A stretch of 64,000 nt of DNA from Leifsonia xyli. Lineage in GTDB: Bacteria; Actinomycetota; Actinomycetes; Actinomycetales; Microbacteriaceae. The notes beneath the pieces were generated by a model, which saw nothing but the letters and a program-made list of their open reading frames with translations, was not told where the DNA came from and searched no databases. The stretch spans positions 1,302,001-1,366,000 of the forward strand of contig CP014761.1 of assembly GCA_001647635.1 (NCBI GenBank), written 5' to 3'. Below are positions 54,583 to 62,134 of the stretch, piece after piece (positions within the stretch are counted from its first letter, which is position 1; every line of letters starts with the position of its first letter). The translations under genes and the position numbers were made by a program.

Positions 54583-55452
54583 ATGACACGTATGCTGAAT
54601 CGCCGCACCGCCACTGCGCTCCTCGCCGCTCTCGCGACCGTCGCCTCGCTGACGGCGTGCACCACCGCAGCTCCGACGAGCACCCGTACGCCCACGTCGT
54701 CCGCCACGGCGCAGGCGGGACCAGCACTTCCTCCCGGGCTCTCCACCTCCGAGATCGCCGCCCTCCCGGCGACCGGGTTCGATGCGGTGATCCCGGGCCT
54801 CCTCGCAGCGCCGTCGATCGCCGACATCACGGACTCGTTCACAGCCGTCTTCGACACGCCCGTGTATGGAGCCGACTTCCAGACTCCCGTCGCCCGAATC
54901 CCTGCCAAGGACTTCCTCGGGCAGCCGACCGTCGTGGTGCGCGTGGAGACCCGCGGCACGTGGTCACTGGTCCTCACGGCCGCACGCAAACAGCTCCCCT
55001 CGAAGGCCACGGCCGAGGTTCCGGCGTCCGCACAGAGCGCTGCCTGGGTGCCCACCGCCTCGCTCCGGCCCGCGCAGAAGCTGTCGCACAGGGTCGTCAT
55101 CTCCACGTCGAAGCAGACGCTGAGCATCGTCGACGAGCACGGCACGACCACGAAGACCTACCCGGTCGGTGTGGGAACCGCCGACACCCCGACACCGACC
55201 GGCACCGGCTACCTCCAAGCGCGCTACCTCGACCCGGCGCAGGGCCAGGACGAGCACCGCATCCAGCTCACCTCGCTGCACGCCACCGCCGCAGACGAGC
55301 CCTACGGCGGCCCCGACGGCGGCCTGATCGGCATCCACTTCCAGTCGACGGCGCGCGGCGCGGTGTCGCACGGGTGCATCCGTCTCTCCGCGGACGCCAT
55401 CGCCGCGGTCGACGCGCTGCCGCTCGGCACGGGGGTCGTGATCACCGACTGA
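54583..55452 (+). CDS. L,D-transpeptidase (YkuD family) lipoprotein
   Basis: A 289-residue lipoprotein with lipobox SLTAC (C26), a Ser/Thr-rich linker, a domain of about 100 residues of unknown type, and a YkuD catalytic domain with IHFQSTARGAVSHGCIRLS, giving the His and nucleophilic Cys. It makes 3-3 cross-links in peptidoglycan or attaches proteins. The start at 54583 is chosen to give a compact signal peptide; the ribosome site is weak and 54592 is an alternative. Confidence 0.85.
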   Translation: MTRMLNRRTATALLAALATVASLTACTTAAPTSTRTPTSSATAQAGPALPPGLSTSEIAALPATGFDAVIPGLLAAPSIADITDSFTAVFDTPVYGADFQTPVARIPAKDFLGQPTVVVRVETRGTWSLVLTAARKQLPSKATAEVPASAQSAAWVPTASLRPAQKLSHRVVISTSKQTLSIVDEHGTTTKTYPVGVGTADTPTPTGTGYLQARYLDPAQGQDEHRIQLTSLHATAADEPYGGPDGGLIGIHFQSTARGAVSHGCIRLSADAIAAVDALPLGTGVVITD

Positions 55453-55494
55453 ACCGCGGATTCACAGGGCCGCGAGCCCAAGACAACACCCCGC

Positions 55495-55516
55495 GTTAAC
55501 CTTCCGTTTACCGCCG
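55495..55516 (+). promoter_or_regulatory. PHO box upstream of pstS
   Basis: Two abutting 11-base repeats, GTTAACCTTCC and GTTTACCGCCG, about 90 bases before the pstS start. They match the direct-repeat units recognised by PhoP/RegX3 in actinobacteria. The first is shared almost exactly with the phoU box. Confidence 0.7.
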
Positions 55517-55606
55517 CGGGGGACTCTGGACAGACACCGCGAATAGCTTGTCTGGCGGGTCGCACCGACCCCAGTCCTGTTGTTACTGACCCCGAAAGGG
55601 ACAACT

Positions 55607-56701
55607 GTGAATCTCAAGCGCATCGGCGCTCCCGTGGCACTGCTCGCCGCCGCCGCCATCACCCTCACCGCGTGTGCGTCGAACGAGGGCAGCACCCCGT
55701 CGACCACGACGGCCAAGGCCACCAACTACTCCGGCACGCTGAACGGCATCGGCTCGTCCGCTCAGGGCGCCGCGCAGACCGTCTGGGCCGCCGGCTTCCA
55801 GCAGGCCAACCCCAAGGCCACCATCAACTACGACCCGCAGGGTTCGGGCGCCGGTCGTAAGAGCTTCATCTCGGGTGCCGCCGACTTCGCCGGCTCGGAC
55901 GCCGCGCTCAAGACCGAGGAGCTCGCCTCCACGTTCGCCGGCTGCGCCGCGGGCAGCAAGGGCATCGACCTCCCCGTCTACATCTCCCCGATCGCGATCG
56001 CGTACAACGTCGACGGCGTGAAGGACCTCAAGCTCGACGCCGCGACCATCGCCGGCATCTTCTCGGGCAAGATCACCACCTGGGACGACGCGAAGATCAA
56101 GGACCAGAACAAGGACGCCACCCTCCCGTCCGCCCCGATCACCGTCGTGCACCGCTCCGACGACTCGGGCACCACGCAGAACTTCACCGAGTACCTGGCG
56201 GCCAACGCCGCCGACGTCTGGACCGCTCCGGCCTCCCAGACCTTCCCGTTCCAGGTCGGCGACGCCGCGAAGGGCACCTCGGGTGTCGCGGACGCCACCA
56301 AGAACGCGAAGAACTCGATCACCTACATCGACGAGTCGGGCTCGGCGGGCCTCAGCATCGCCCAGCTGAAGGTCGGCGACAACTACGAGAAGATCAGCGC
56401 CGACGGTGCTGCCGCCGTGGTCGCCGCCTCCCCGATCGCGTCGGGTCGCGAGACCAACGACCTGGCCATCCAGATCGACCGCAAGGACACCAGCAAGGGC
56501 GCGTGGCCGCTGGTCCTCGTCTCCTACGTCATCGCGTGCCAGGAGTACAAGGACGCCGCCAAGGCCGATCTGGTGAAGGGCTACGTCGACTACATCATCT
56601 CGAGCGACGCGCAGAAGGCCGCCGCCGAGCAGGCCGGCTCCGCCCCGCTCGCGAGCGACCTGGCCGACAAGGTCTCGAAGGCCGCCGCCAGCATCAAGTA
56701 A
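55607..56701 (+). CDS. pstS: Phosphate-binding lipoprotein PstS
   Basis: A 364-residue phosphate-binding protein: lipobox TLTAC (C23), then GIGSSAQGAAQTVW and GSGAGRKSFISGAADFAGSDAAL, which contain phosphate ligands, and HRSDDSGTTQNFTEYL. It captures phosphate for PstCAB. GTG start with AAAGGGA six bases upstream, preferred to an ATG nine codons earlier. First gene of pstSCAB. Confidence 0.96.
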   Translation: MNLKRIGAPVALLAAAAITLTACASNEGSTPSTTTAKATNYSGTLNGIGSSAQGAAQTVWAAGFQQANPKATINYDPQGSGAGRKSFISGAADFAGSDAALKTEELASTFAGCAAGSKGIDLPVYISPIAIAYNVDGVKDLKLDAATIAGIFSGKITTWDDAKIKDQNKDATLPSAPITVVHRSDDSGTTQNFTEYLAANAADVWTAPASQTFPFQVGDAAKGTSGVADATKNAKNSITYIDESGSAGLSIAQLKVGDNYEKISADGAAAVVAASPIASGRETNDLAIQIDRKDTSKGAWPLVLVSYVIACQEYKDAAKADLVKGYVDYIISSDAQKAAAEQAGSAPLASDLADKVSKAAASIK

Positions 56702-56803
56702 GTCACCACCCGCTCGGCCTGGGCTGCTCGTCAGCCCGGGCCGAGCGGCGCTCCCACCCTCAGCCGCCCGCCAGGCGGCGCACCCGATGAGAGAAAGCAA
56801 GGA

Positions 56804-57751
56804 ATGACCGCCGGAACCGTAGGAGCGATCAGACCCAAGGCGAAGATCCGCCTCGGGGATCGTGTCTTCTCGACCAGCACCATCGTCGCGGGATCCCTGA
56901 TCCTCGCCACGCTCGCCGCGGTCGCCATCTTCCTCGTCGTGCAGAGCATCCCGGCCCTCTTCGCCGGCGCCGGCGAACTGCCCAACAACGCCACGAACTT
57001 CTGGTCGTGGGTCTGGCCGCTCGTCTTCGGCACCATCTGGGCGGCCATCATCGCCCTGCTGATCGCGACGCCGCTCTCCCTCGGCATCGCCCTCTTCATC
57101 TCGCACTACGCACCGCGCCGCGTGGCCTCGGTGCTCGGCTACATCATCGACCTCCTCGCGGCCGTCCCGTCGGTCGTGTTCGGCCTCTGGGGCATCGCGA
57201 CGCTGTCGTCGTTCGTCCAGCCGTTCTACGTCTGGCTCGGGGAAAACCTCGGCTGGATCCCCTTCTTCGCGCCGCCCGTCTCCGGCACCGGCCGCACCAT
57301 CCTCACCGCCGCGCTCGTGCTCGCGGTCATGGTCATCCCGATCATGACGGCGATCTGCCGCGAGATCTTCCTGCAGACCCCGCGCCTCCACGAGGAGGCG
57401 GCGCTCGCGCTCGGCGCGACCCGCTGGGAGATGGTGAAGATGGCCGTGCTGCCCTTCGCCCGCAGCGGCATCGTCTCGGCCGCCATGCTCGGTCTCGGCC
57501 GTGCGCTCGGCGAGACGCTGGCCATCGCGATGGTCCTCTCGCCGGCCCTGATCGTGAAGTTCGCGGTCCTGCAGGCGCAGAGCCCGAACACCATCGCGGC
57601 GAACATCGCCCTCCAGTTCCCCGAGGCGACCGGCATCGGCGTCAACGCGCTCATCGCCTCGGGCCTGGTGCTGTTCGTCGTGACGCTGCTGATCAACATG
57701 CTCGCCCGCTACATCGTCAGCCGCCGCAAGGCCTTCTCTGGAGCGAACTGA
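56804..57751 (+). CDS. pstC: Phosphate ABC permease PstC
   Basis: A 315-residue permease with six membrane helices and the EAA loop near [25 protein letters not shown]. It forms the channel with PstA. Its stop overlaps the pstA ATG by one base. AGCAAGGA lies just before the ATG. Confidence 0.95.
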   Translation: MTAGTVGAIRPKAKIRLGDRVFSTSTIVAGSLILATLAAVAIFLVVQSIPALFAGAGELPNNATNFWSWVWPLVFGTIWAAIIALLIATPLSLGIALFISHYAPRRVASVLGYIIDLLAAVPSVVFGLWGIATLSSFVQPFYVWLGENLGWIPFFAPPVSGTGRTILTAALVLAVMVIPIMTAICREIFLQTPRLHEEAALALGATRWEMVKMAVLPFARSGIVSAAMLGLGRALGETLAIAMVLSPALIVKFAVLQAQSPNTIAANIALQFPEATGIGVNALIASGLVLFVVTLLINMLARYIVSRRKAFSGAN

Positions 57752-58842
57752 TGGCCACCACGACCGCCACCGCGCCGCGCCCCCTCGCCAACTCGTACAC
57801 CGCGGGCAAGCTGCCCCGCTGGACCCCGTGGACGCTGCTCGTCGCCTCCTGGGTCGTCTTCGGCGCGATCTTCGCTATCCTGGCCGCCAGCGGCGCGACG
57901 AAGGACTTCAACATCGTCGGCGCCATCTTCTTCGGCACGGTGCTGTTCGACGTCGCGATCTACACGACCTCGCTGCTGGTCGAAGGCCCGCGGAAGGCGA
58001 TGGACCGGCTGATCACCTCGCTCGTCGCGACGGCGTTCATCATCGCCCTGCTCCCCCTCATCTCCGTCGGCTGGACGGTCGTCTCGCAGGGCCTCGCCCG
58101 CTTCGACGTGGCGTTCTTCTCGGAGTCGATGCGCAACGTCATCGGCGAGGGCGGCGGCGCGCTGCACGCAATCGTCGGAACCCTCGAGATCACCCTCATG
58201 GCCGCGCTCATCTCGGTGCCGATCGGCCTGCTCACCTCGATCTACCTGGTCGAGTACGGGCGCGGGATGCTCGCCCGCGGCATCACCTTCTTCGTCGACG
58301 TGATGACGGGCATCCCCTCGATCGTCGCCGGCCTGTTCGCCTACGCGCTCTTCGCGCTGTTCTTCGGGCCCGGCGTCCGCAACGGCTTCATGGGCTCCAT
58401 CGCCCTGTCGGTGCTGATGATCCCGGTCGTCGTGCGGTCGAGCGAGGAGATCCTGCGGATCGTTCCGAACGAGCTGCGCGAGGCGTCGCTGGCCCTCGGC
58501 GTGCCGAAGTGGCTGACGGTCCTGAAGGTCGTGCTGCCGACCTCCCTCGCCGGCCTCGTCACCGGCGTCATGCTCGCCATCGCCCGCGTCATCGGCGAGA
58601 CCGCGCCGCTGCTGATCGTCGCCGGCTTCACCACGAGCATGAACTACGACCTGTTCAACGACCGGATGATGACGCTGCCGGTGTTCGTGTACACGCAGTA
58701 CACGCAGGCGGCCGGCTTGCACGCGCAGGCCTCCATCGACCGAGCCTGGACCGGCGCGCTCGCCCTCATCATCATCGTGATGCTGCTCAACCTCATCGGT
58801 CGCATCATCGCCAAGGCCTTCGCCCCCAAGTACGGCCGCTGA
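57751..58842 (+). CDS. pstA: Phosphate ABC permease PstA
   Basis: A 363-residue permease. The first 80 residues form two extra membrane helices; the six-helix core follows, with the EAA loop [20 protein letters not shown]. The N-terminal extension makes it longer than E. coli PstA and is seen in actinobacterial proteins. Confidence 0.94.
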   Translation: MATTTATAPRPLANSYTAGKLPRWTPWTLLVASWVVFGAIFAILAASGATKDFNIVGAIFFGTVLFDVAIYTTSLLVEGPRKAMDRLITSLVATAFIIALLPLISVGWTVVSQGLARFDVAFFSESMRNVIGEGGGALHAIVGTLEITLMAALISVPIGLLTSIYLVEYGRGMLARGITFFVDVMTGIPSIVAGLFAYALFALFFGPGVRNGFMGSIALSVLMIPVVVRSSEEILRIVPNELREASLALGVPKWLTVLKVVLPTSLAGLVTGVMLAIARVIGETAPLLIVAGFTTSMNYDLFNDRMMTLPVFVYTQYTQAAGLHAQASIDRAWTGALALIIIVMLLNLIGRIIAKAFAPKYGR

Positions 58843-58871
58843 GCCGTCAACCACCCGAAGCTAAGGAAGAA

Positions 58872-59651
58872 ATGTCCAAGCGCATCGAAGTCAACGACCT
58901 CAACGTCTACTACGGCAGTTTCCGCGCCGTCGAAGGCGTGTCGCTCACCATCGAGCCCCGCACCGTCACCGCGTTCATCGGGCCGTCCGGCTGCGGCAAG
59001 TCGACCTTCCTCCGCACGCTCAACCGCATGCACGAGGTCATCCCCGGTGCGTACGTCGAGGGCGAGGTGCTGATCGACGGCAACAACCTGTACGGCCAGG
59101 GCGTCGACCCGGTCCTCGTCCGCCGCCAGGTCGGGATGGTGTTCCAGCGCCCCAACCCGTTCCCCACCATGAGCATCCGCGACAACGTGCTCGCGGGCGT
59201 CAAGCTCAACAACCGCCGGATGTCGAAGAGCGAGGCCGACGACCTGGTCGAGAAGTCGCTCCAGGGCGCCAACCTGTGGAACGAGGTCAAGGACCGTCTG
59301 AACCTCCCGGGCTCCGGCCTCTCCGGCGGTCAGCAGCAGCGTCTGTGCATCGCGCGCGCGATCGCGGTCTCCCCCGACGTGCTGCTTATGGACGAGCCGT
59401 GCTCGGCCCTCGACCCGATCTCGACCCTCGCGATCGAGGACCTGATCGAGGAGCTCAAGAACGACTACACGATCGTCATCGTCACCCACAACATGCAGCA
59501 GGCGAGCCGCGTCTCCGACCGCACCGCCTTCTTCAACATCGCGGGCACCGGCAAGCCGGGCAAGCTCATCGAGTACAACGACACGAACCAGATCTTCTCG
59601 AACCCGTCCGTGCAGGCCACCGAGGACTACGTCTCCGGCCGTTTCGGTTGA
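58872..59651 (+). CDS. pstB: Phosphate ABC transporter ATPase PstB
   Basis: A 259-residue ATPase with Walker [10 protein letters not shown], the Pst-specific [15 protein letters not shown], signature LSGGQQQRL, Walker [14 protein letters not shown] and THNMQQA. It powers phosphate import by PstSCA. AAGGAAG precedes the ATG. The gene is followed by a long hairpin shared with the paa locus. Confidence 0.97.
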   Translation: MSKRIEVNDLNVYYGSFRAVEGVSLTIEPRTVTAFIGPSGCGKSTFLRTLNRMHEVIPGAYVEGEVLIDGNNLYGQGVDPVLVRRQVGMVFQRPNPFPTMSIRDNVLAGVKLNNRRMSKSEADDLVEKSLQGANLWNEVKDRLNLPGSGLSGGQQQRLCIARAIAVSPDVLLMDEPCSALDPISTLAIEDLIEELKNDYTIVIVTHNMQQASRVSDRTAFFNIAGTGKPGKLIEYNDTNQIFSNPSVQATEDYVSGRFG

Positions 59652-59657
59652 TCCGCT

Positions 59658-59726
59658 AGCCGTCGAGCACAGCAAAAACGTCGCCTCCGCATCCGCGGGG
59701 CGACGTTTTCGCTGTGCTCGACGGCT
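59658..59726. repeat. 69-bp long hairpin, likely bidirectional terminator (copy 2)
   Basis: Arms of 28 bases (59658-59685 and 59699-59726) pair with one mismatch around a 13-base loop; flanking GATCC/GGATC bases extend the stem after a three-base bulge. CGTCGCC/GGGCGACG is followed by a T tract on each strand. It lies between convergent pstB and rskA. The arm is 24/27 identical to that of the hairpin at 18532-18600, but the loop is unrelated. Confidence 0.88.
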
Positions 59727-59729
59727 GGA

Positions 59730-60491
59730 TCAGGAGGAGATCGCGACGATGGGGGCGGTGGTCGGCTTGGTGGAGCCGCCGCGCGGCTCGACAGTGACGC
59801 CCACGGTGTCGCCGGCCGCCATCTGACCGCTCAGGACGCGCCAGGTGGAGCCGGTGCCCTCGGACTCCATCGTGCCGGCCGGGGTGGCCTGGCCATCGCG
59901 GATGTACCAGAGCTCATAGGTCTTGTCGCCGGGGAGGGCGGGGAGGTCGTTGGCGACGAGCGCGGACTTGCCGAGCTCGCCCGACCAGACGAGGGTGGCG
60001 GTTCCGCCGCCGGCCACGTCCGCGCTGGCGCGCTGCACGTCCGAGGCCGCGTTGATCTGGGCGAGCGCGGACGCCTGCTGCGAGGTGTAGGAGTTCGTCC
60101 CCGAGAGGCTCGAGCCGACGAAGGCACCCCCCAGGAAGAGAACGACGGCCGCCGCGGCGGCGCCGAGAATGAGGCCGGGACGCTGGAACCACCGGCGCTG
60201 TGCGGCGCGCTCCGCGGGGCCGGGAGCGGCGGTCAGCAGGGCGGGCGGCGCATCCTGGGCAGGCGCATCCTGAACCGGAGTATCGTGCACCGGCGCATCC
60301 TGGGCAGGCAGCTGCGGGGTGTCGGCGAGCTTCGCGAACAGCGCCGCCTTCAGCTCGGAGCGCGGCTGCACCGGCTCGGCGGTGAGGGCCAGCTGGGCGG
60401 CGACATCCTCGAACACGGCGGCCTCCTGTTCGTCGGCCGCCCCGAGGCGATAGCCCAGGCGCGCGTCCTCACGGTCGTGCTCGTCGTTCAT
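59730..60491 (-). CDS. rskA: Anti-sigma-K factor RskA
   Basis: A 253-residue anti-sigma factor: cytoplasmic N-terminal sigma-binding region (RLGYRLGAADEQEAAVFED, residues 10-30), a Pro/Gln/Asp-rich linker with repeats of QDAP (65-90), one membrane helix (about 107-128) and an extracytoplasmic RskA domain (GDKTYELWYIRDGQATPAG). It holds SigK inactive until cleaved. ATGA overlap with sigK. Confidence 0.92.
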   Translation of the reverse strand: MNDEHDREDARLGYRLGAADEQEAAVFEDVAAQLALTAEPVQPRSELKAALFAKLADTPQLPAQDAPVHDTPVQDAPAQDAPPALLTAAPGPAERAAQRRWFQRPGLILGAAAAAVVLFLGGAFVGSSLSGTNSYTSQQASALAQINAASDVQRASADVAGGGTATLVWSGELGKSALVANDLPALPGDKTYELWYIRDGQATPAGTMESEGTGSTWRVLSGQMAAGDTVGVTVEPRGGSTKPTTAPIVAISS

Positions 60492-61048
60492 GTCGTCACC
60501 CCCAGTTCTTGTCGCAGCCGTATCATCGCATCGCGCAGCCGAGTCTTGGCTGTGCCCAGCGGGATGCCGAGCTCGGCGGCCACCTCCGACTGGCTGAGTC
60601 CCCCGTAATAGGCGAGGGTGACGGCCCGGCGTTGCGCTTCGCTCAGCGTTCGCATGGCCTCCTCCACCCTCTCGTGCTCCACGCGGACCTCCACCGTCTC
60701 CGCCACCTGGTCGTACGCGGTGGGGAGATCGCGGATGCCGACGGCCGTGTCGCGGTCCCGGGACGCCTGCGACGCCCGGATCCGGTCGACGGCGCGCCGG
60801 TGGGCCATGGTCATGATCCACGTCTGCGCTCGACCCTTATTCGGATCGAACCGCGTAGCGGATTGCCACGCCTCGAGGAACACCTCCTGGGCGACCTCCT
60901 CGGACTGCGCCGCGTCGATCAGCAGGCGGCGGATGAGGCCGAGAACCCGCGACGCGGTCGCGTCGTAGAAGCGCGAGAACGCCTCCTGGTCGCCGGTGGC
61001 CGTGCGCAGCAGGAGGTCGTCGAGATCGCCGGCAGGGGCGTCGTCCAC
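60488..61048 (-). CDS. sigK: ECF sigma factor SigK
   Basis: A 186-residue ECF sigma factor with region 2 (AFSRFYDATASRVLGLIRRLL, QEVFLEAWQSATRFDPNKG) and region 4 (LSEAQRRAVTLAYYGGLSQSEVAAELGIPLGTAKTRLRDAMIRLR). Paired with RskA, it is of the SigK/ECF19 type, often controlling redox and antigen-like secreted proteins. GTG start. A TGTACTAT extended -10-like element on the minus strand about 115 bases upstream may be its promoter, but no good -35 goes with it. Confidence 0.9.
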   Translation of the reverse strand: MDDAPAGDLDDLLLRTATGDQEAFSRFYDATASRVLGLIRRLLIDAAQSEEVAQEVFLEAWQSATRFDPNKGRAQTWIMTMAHRRAVDRIRASQASRDRDTAVGIRDLPTAYDQVAETVEVRVEHERVEEAMRTLSEAQRRAVTLAYYGGLSQSEVAAELGIPLGTAKTRLRDAMIRLRQELGVTT

Positions 61049-61260
61049 GTCGTCTCCGCTCTCATGAGAAGTGCCGGGCCGCAGAACGCCTCTCGGCGCG
61101 AGGCCGCTCGGAGCGGCTAGTTTTGGAGCCCGGGGTTACTGCGGCCCGGCGACTTCTATAGTACAGGAGGGTCGGCCACCGACGCCGGGCGTGGCGTTCG
61201 CAGCGGGAGAACGCCGATCCGGGAACGGGGGTTGACCTCCCGGTGGCCGGTGCTCGGCGC

Positions 61261-61890
61261 TCAGTCGAGCGAGTCGGACCGCCACAGCCGCGCGCAGGCG
61301 CTGAGCTCCTCTGCGGTGCGGGTGAACCGCAGCGCGCGGGTGGTGAGTTCGCTGGCGCGCTCCGGGTCGAGGATGTCGCGATCATCGGCGACGGACGCTG
61401 CACCCGCGGCGGCCACCCGGCAGAACGCTGCCGCCCGGTCGAGGGCGACGGCGAAATCCCCTTCGAACAAGCCGCGCAGGATCCGGTCGGCCAGCTCGGT
61501 GATCTCGGCCGGGCCGGCCGGAGTCGGCGCCCCCGCGATCACCGGGTCGATGGACGTGAGCACCTCGGTGCCGCGCTGGTACAGGTAGGCGGTGCCCTCC
61601 GCGTCCTGCCGGATGAGCAGGCGCAGCAGGTAGATGCGCCACAACGCCCCCGGCAGGCTCTTGGCGTCGGACCGCGACCACAGCTCGGCGAGAGCGTCGA
61701 TGCCGTGCTCGTCGGTGAAGGCGACGAGCCGGGCGACGACCTCCGGGTCGGGGTTCTCGCGCACGCGCGCGAGCAGCGCCCGAGCGGTCTCGTGGGCGAC
61801 GCGGCTGATCTGGGCGGGATCCTCCCCACCCATGAAAGCCTCGAACATGCCGCTGGTGAACAGCGCCGGCTTGTGGAAGCGATCGGACAT
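61261..61890 (-). CDS. Conserved actinobacterial protein of unknown function
   Basis: A 209-residue soluble, helix-rich protein: FTSGMFEAFMGGEDPAQISRVAHETARALL, DEHGIDALAELWSRS, LPGALWRIYLLRLLIRQD and ATALRFTRTAEELSACARLWRSDSLD-like ends. It belongs to a conserved family in high-GC Gram-positives; I know of no assigned role. ATG at 61890. It stands alone between sigK and tRNA-Lys. Confidence 0.7.
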   Translation of the reverse strand: MSDRFHKPALFTSGMFEAFMGGEDPAQISRVAHETARALLARVRENPDPEVVARLVAFTDEHGIDALAELWSRSDAKSLPGALWRIYLLRLLIRQDAEGTAYLYQRGTEVLTSIDPVIAGAPTPAGPAEITELADRILRGLFEGDFAVALDRAAAFCRVAAAGAASVADDRDILDPERASELTTRALRFTRTAEELSACARLWRSDSLD

Positions 61891-61945
61891 CCACCCATTG
61901 TCCCCCGTCGGACGCCCAGGCGAATCCACGCTAGATTGGAGGCGA

Positions 61946-62018
61946 GGGCCTGTAGCTCAGTTGGCAGAGCATCGGACTTTTAATCCGCGGGTCGTGGGTT
62001 CGAGCCCCACCGGGCCCA
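61946..62018 (+). tRNA. tRNA-Lys (anticodon TTT)
   Basis: A complete cloverleaf: acceptor GGGCCTG/CGGGCCC, D arm with GTAGCTCAGTTGGCAGAGC, anticodon loop CTTTTAA (anticodon TTT) on a CGGA/TCCG-type stem, T arm GTGGGTTCGAGCCCCAC and discriminator A. The 3' CCA is not encoded. Confidence 0.96.
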
Positions 62019-62037
62019 CCCAGTGCGTGCGAGTAGA

Positions 62038-62121
62038 GCCGGAAGAGGCCCGGACCCCGCCGAAACCCCGTGGATTGAATCCGGGATGTCGGCGATGGTC
62101 CGGGCCTCAACGGCTTCCGGC
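62038..62121. repeat. 84-nt branched hairpin between tRNA-Lys and the secreted-protein gene
   Basis: GCCGGAAGAGGCCCGGACC (62038-62056) pairs with 62097-62121 as a 19-bp stem with a five-base bulge on the 3' side; inside it CGCCGA/TCGGCG forms a second stem. It lies 14 bases past the end of the partial secreted-protein gene (minus strand) and could be its terminator, a structured RNA or a repeat. Confidence 0.65.
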
Positions 62122-62134
62122 CCGTCGGCATGGG

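Noticed and set aside
55583..57391. A 602-codon minus-strand frame opposite pstS and pstC
   Set aside because: Composition is the mirror of the pst genes; no family features.
61100..61200. Promoter for sigK (TGTACTAT on the minus strand)
   Set aside because: No matching -35 and no clear SigK-type autoregulatory motif; left as a note in the sigK entry.
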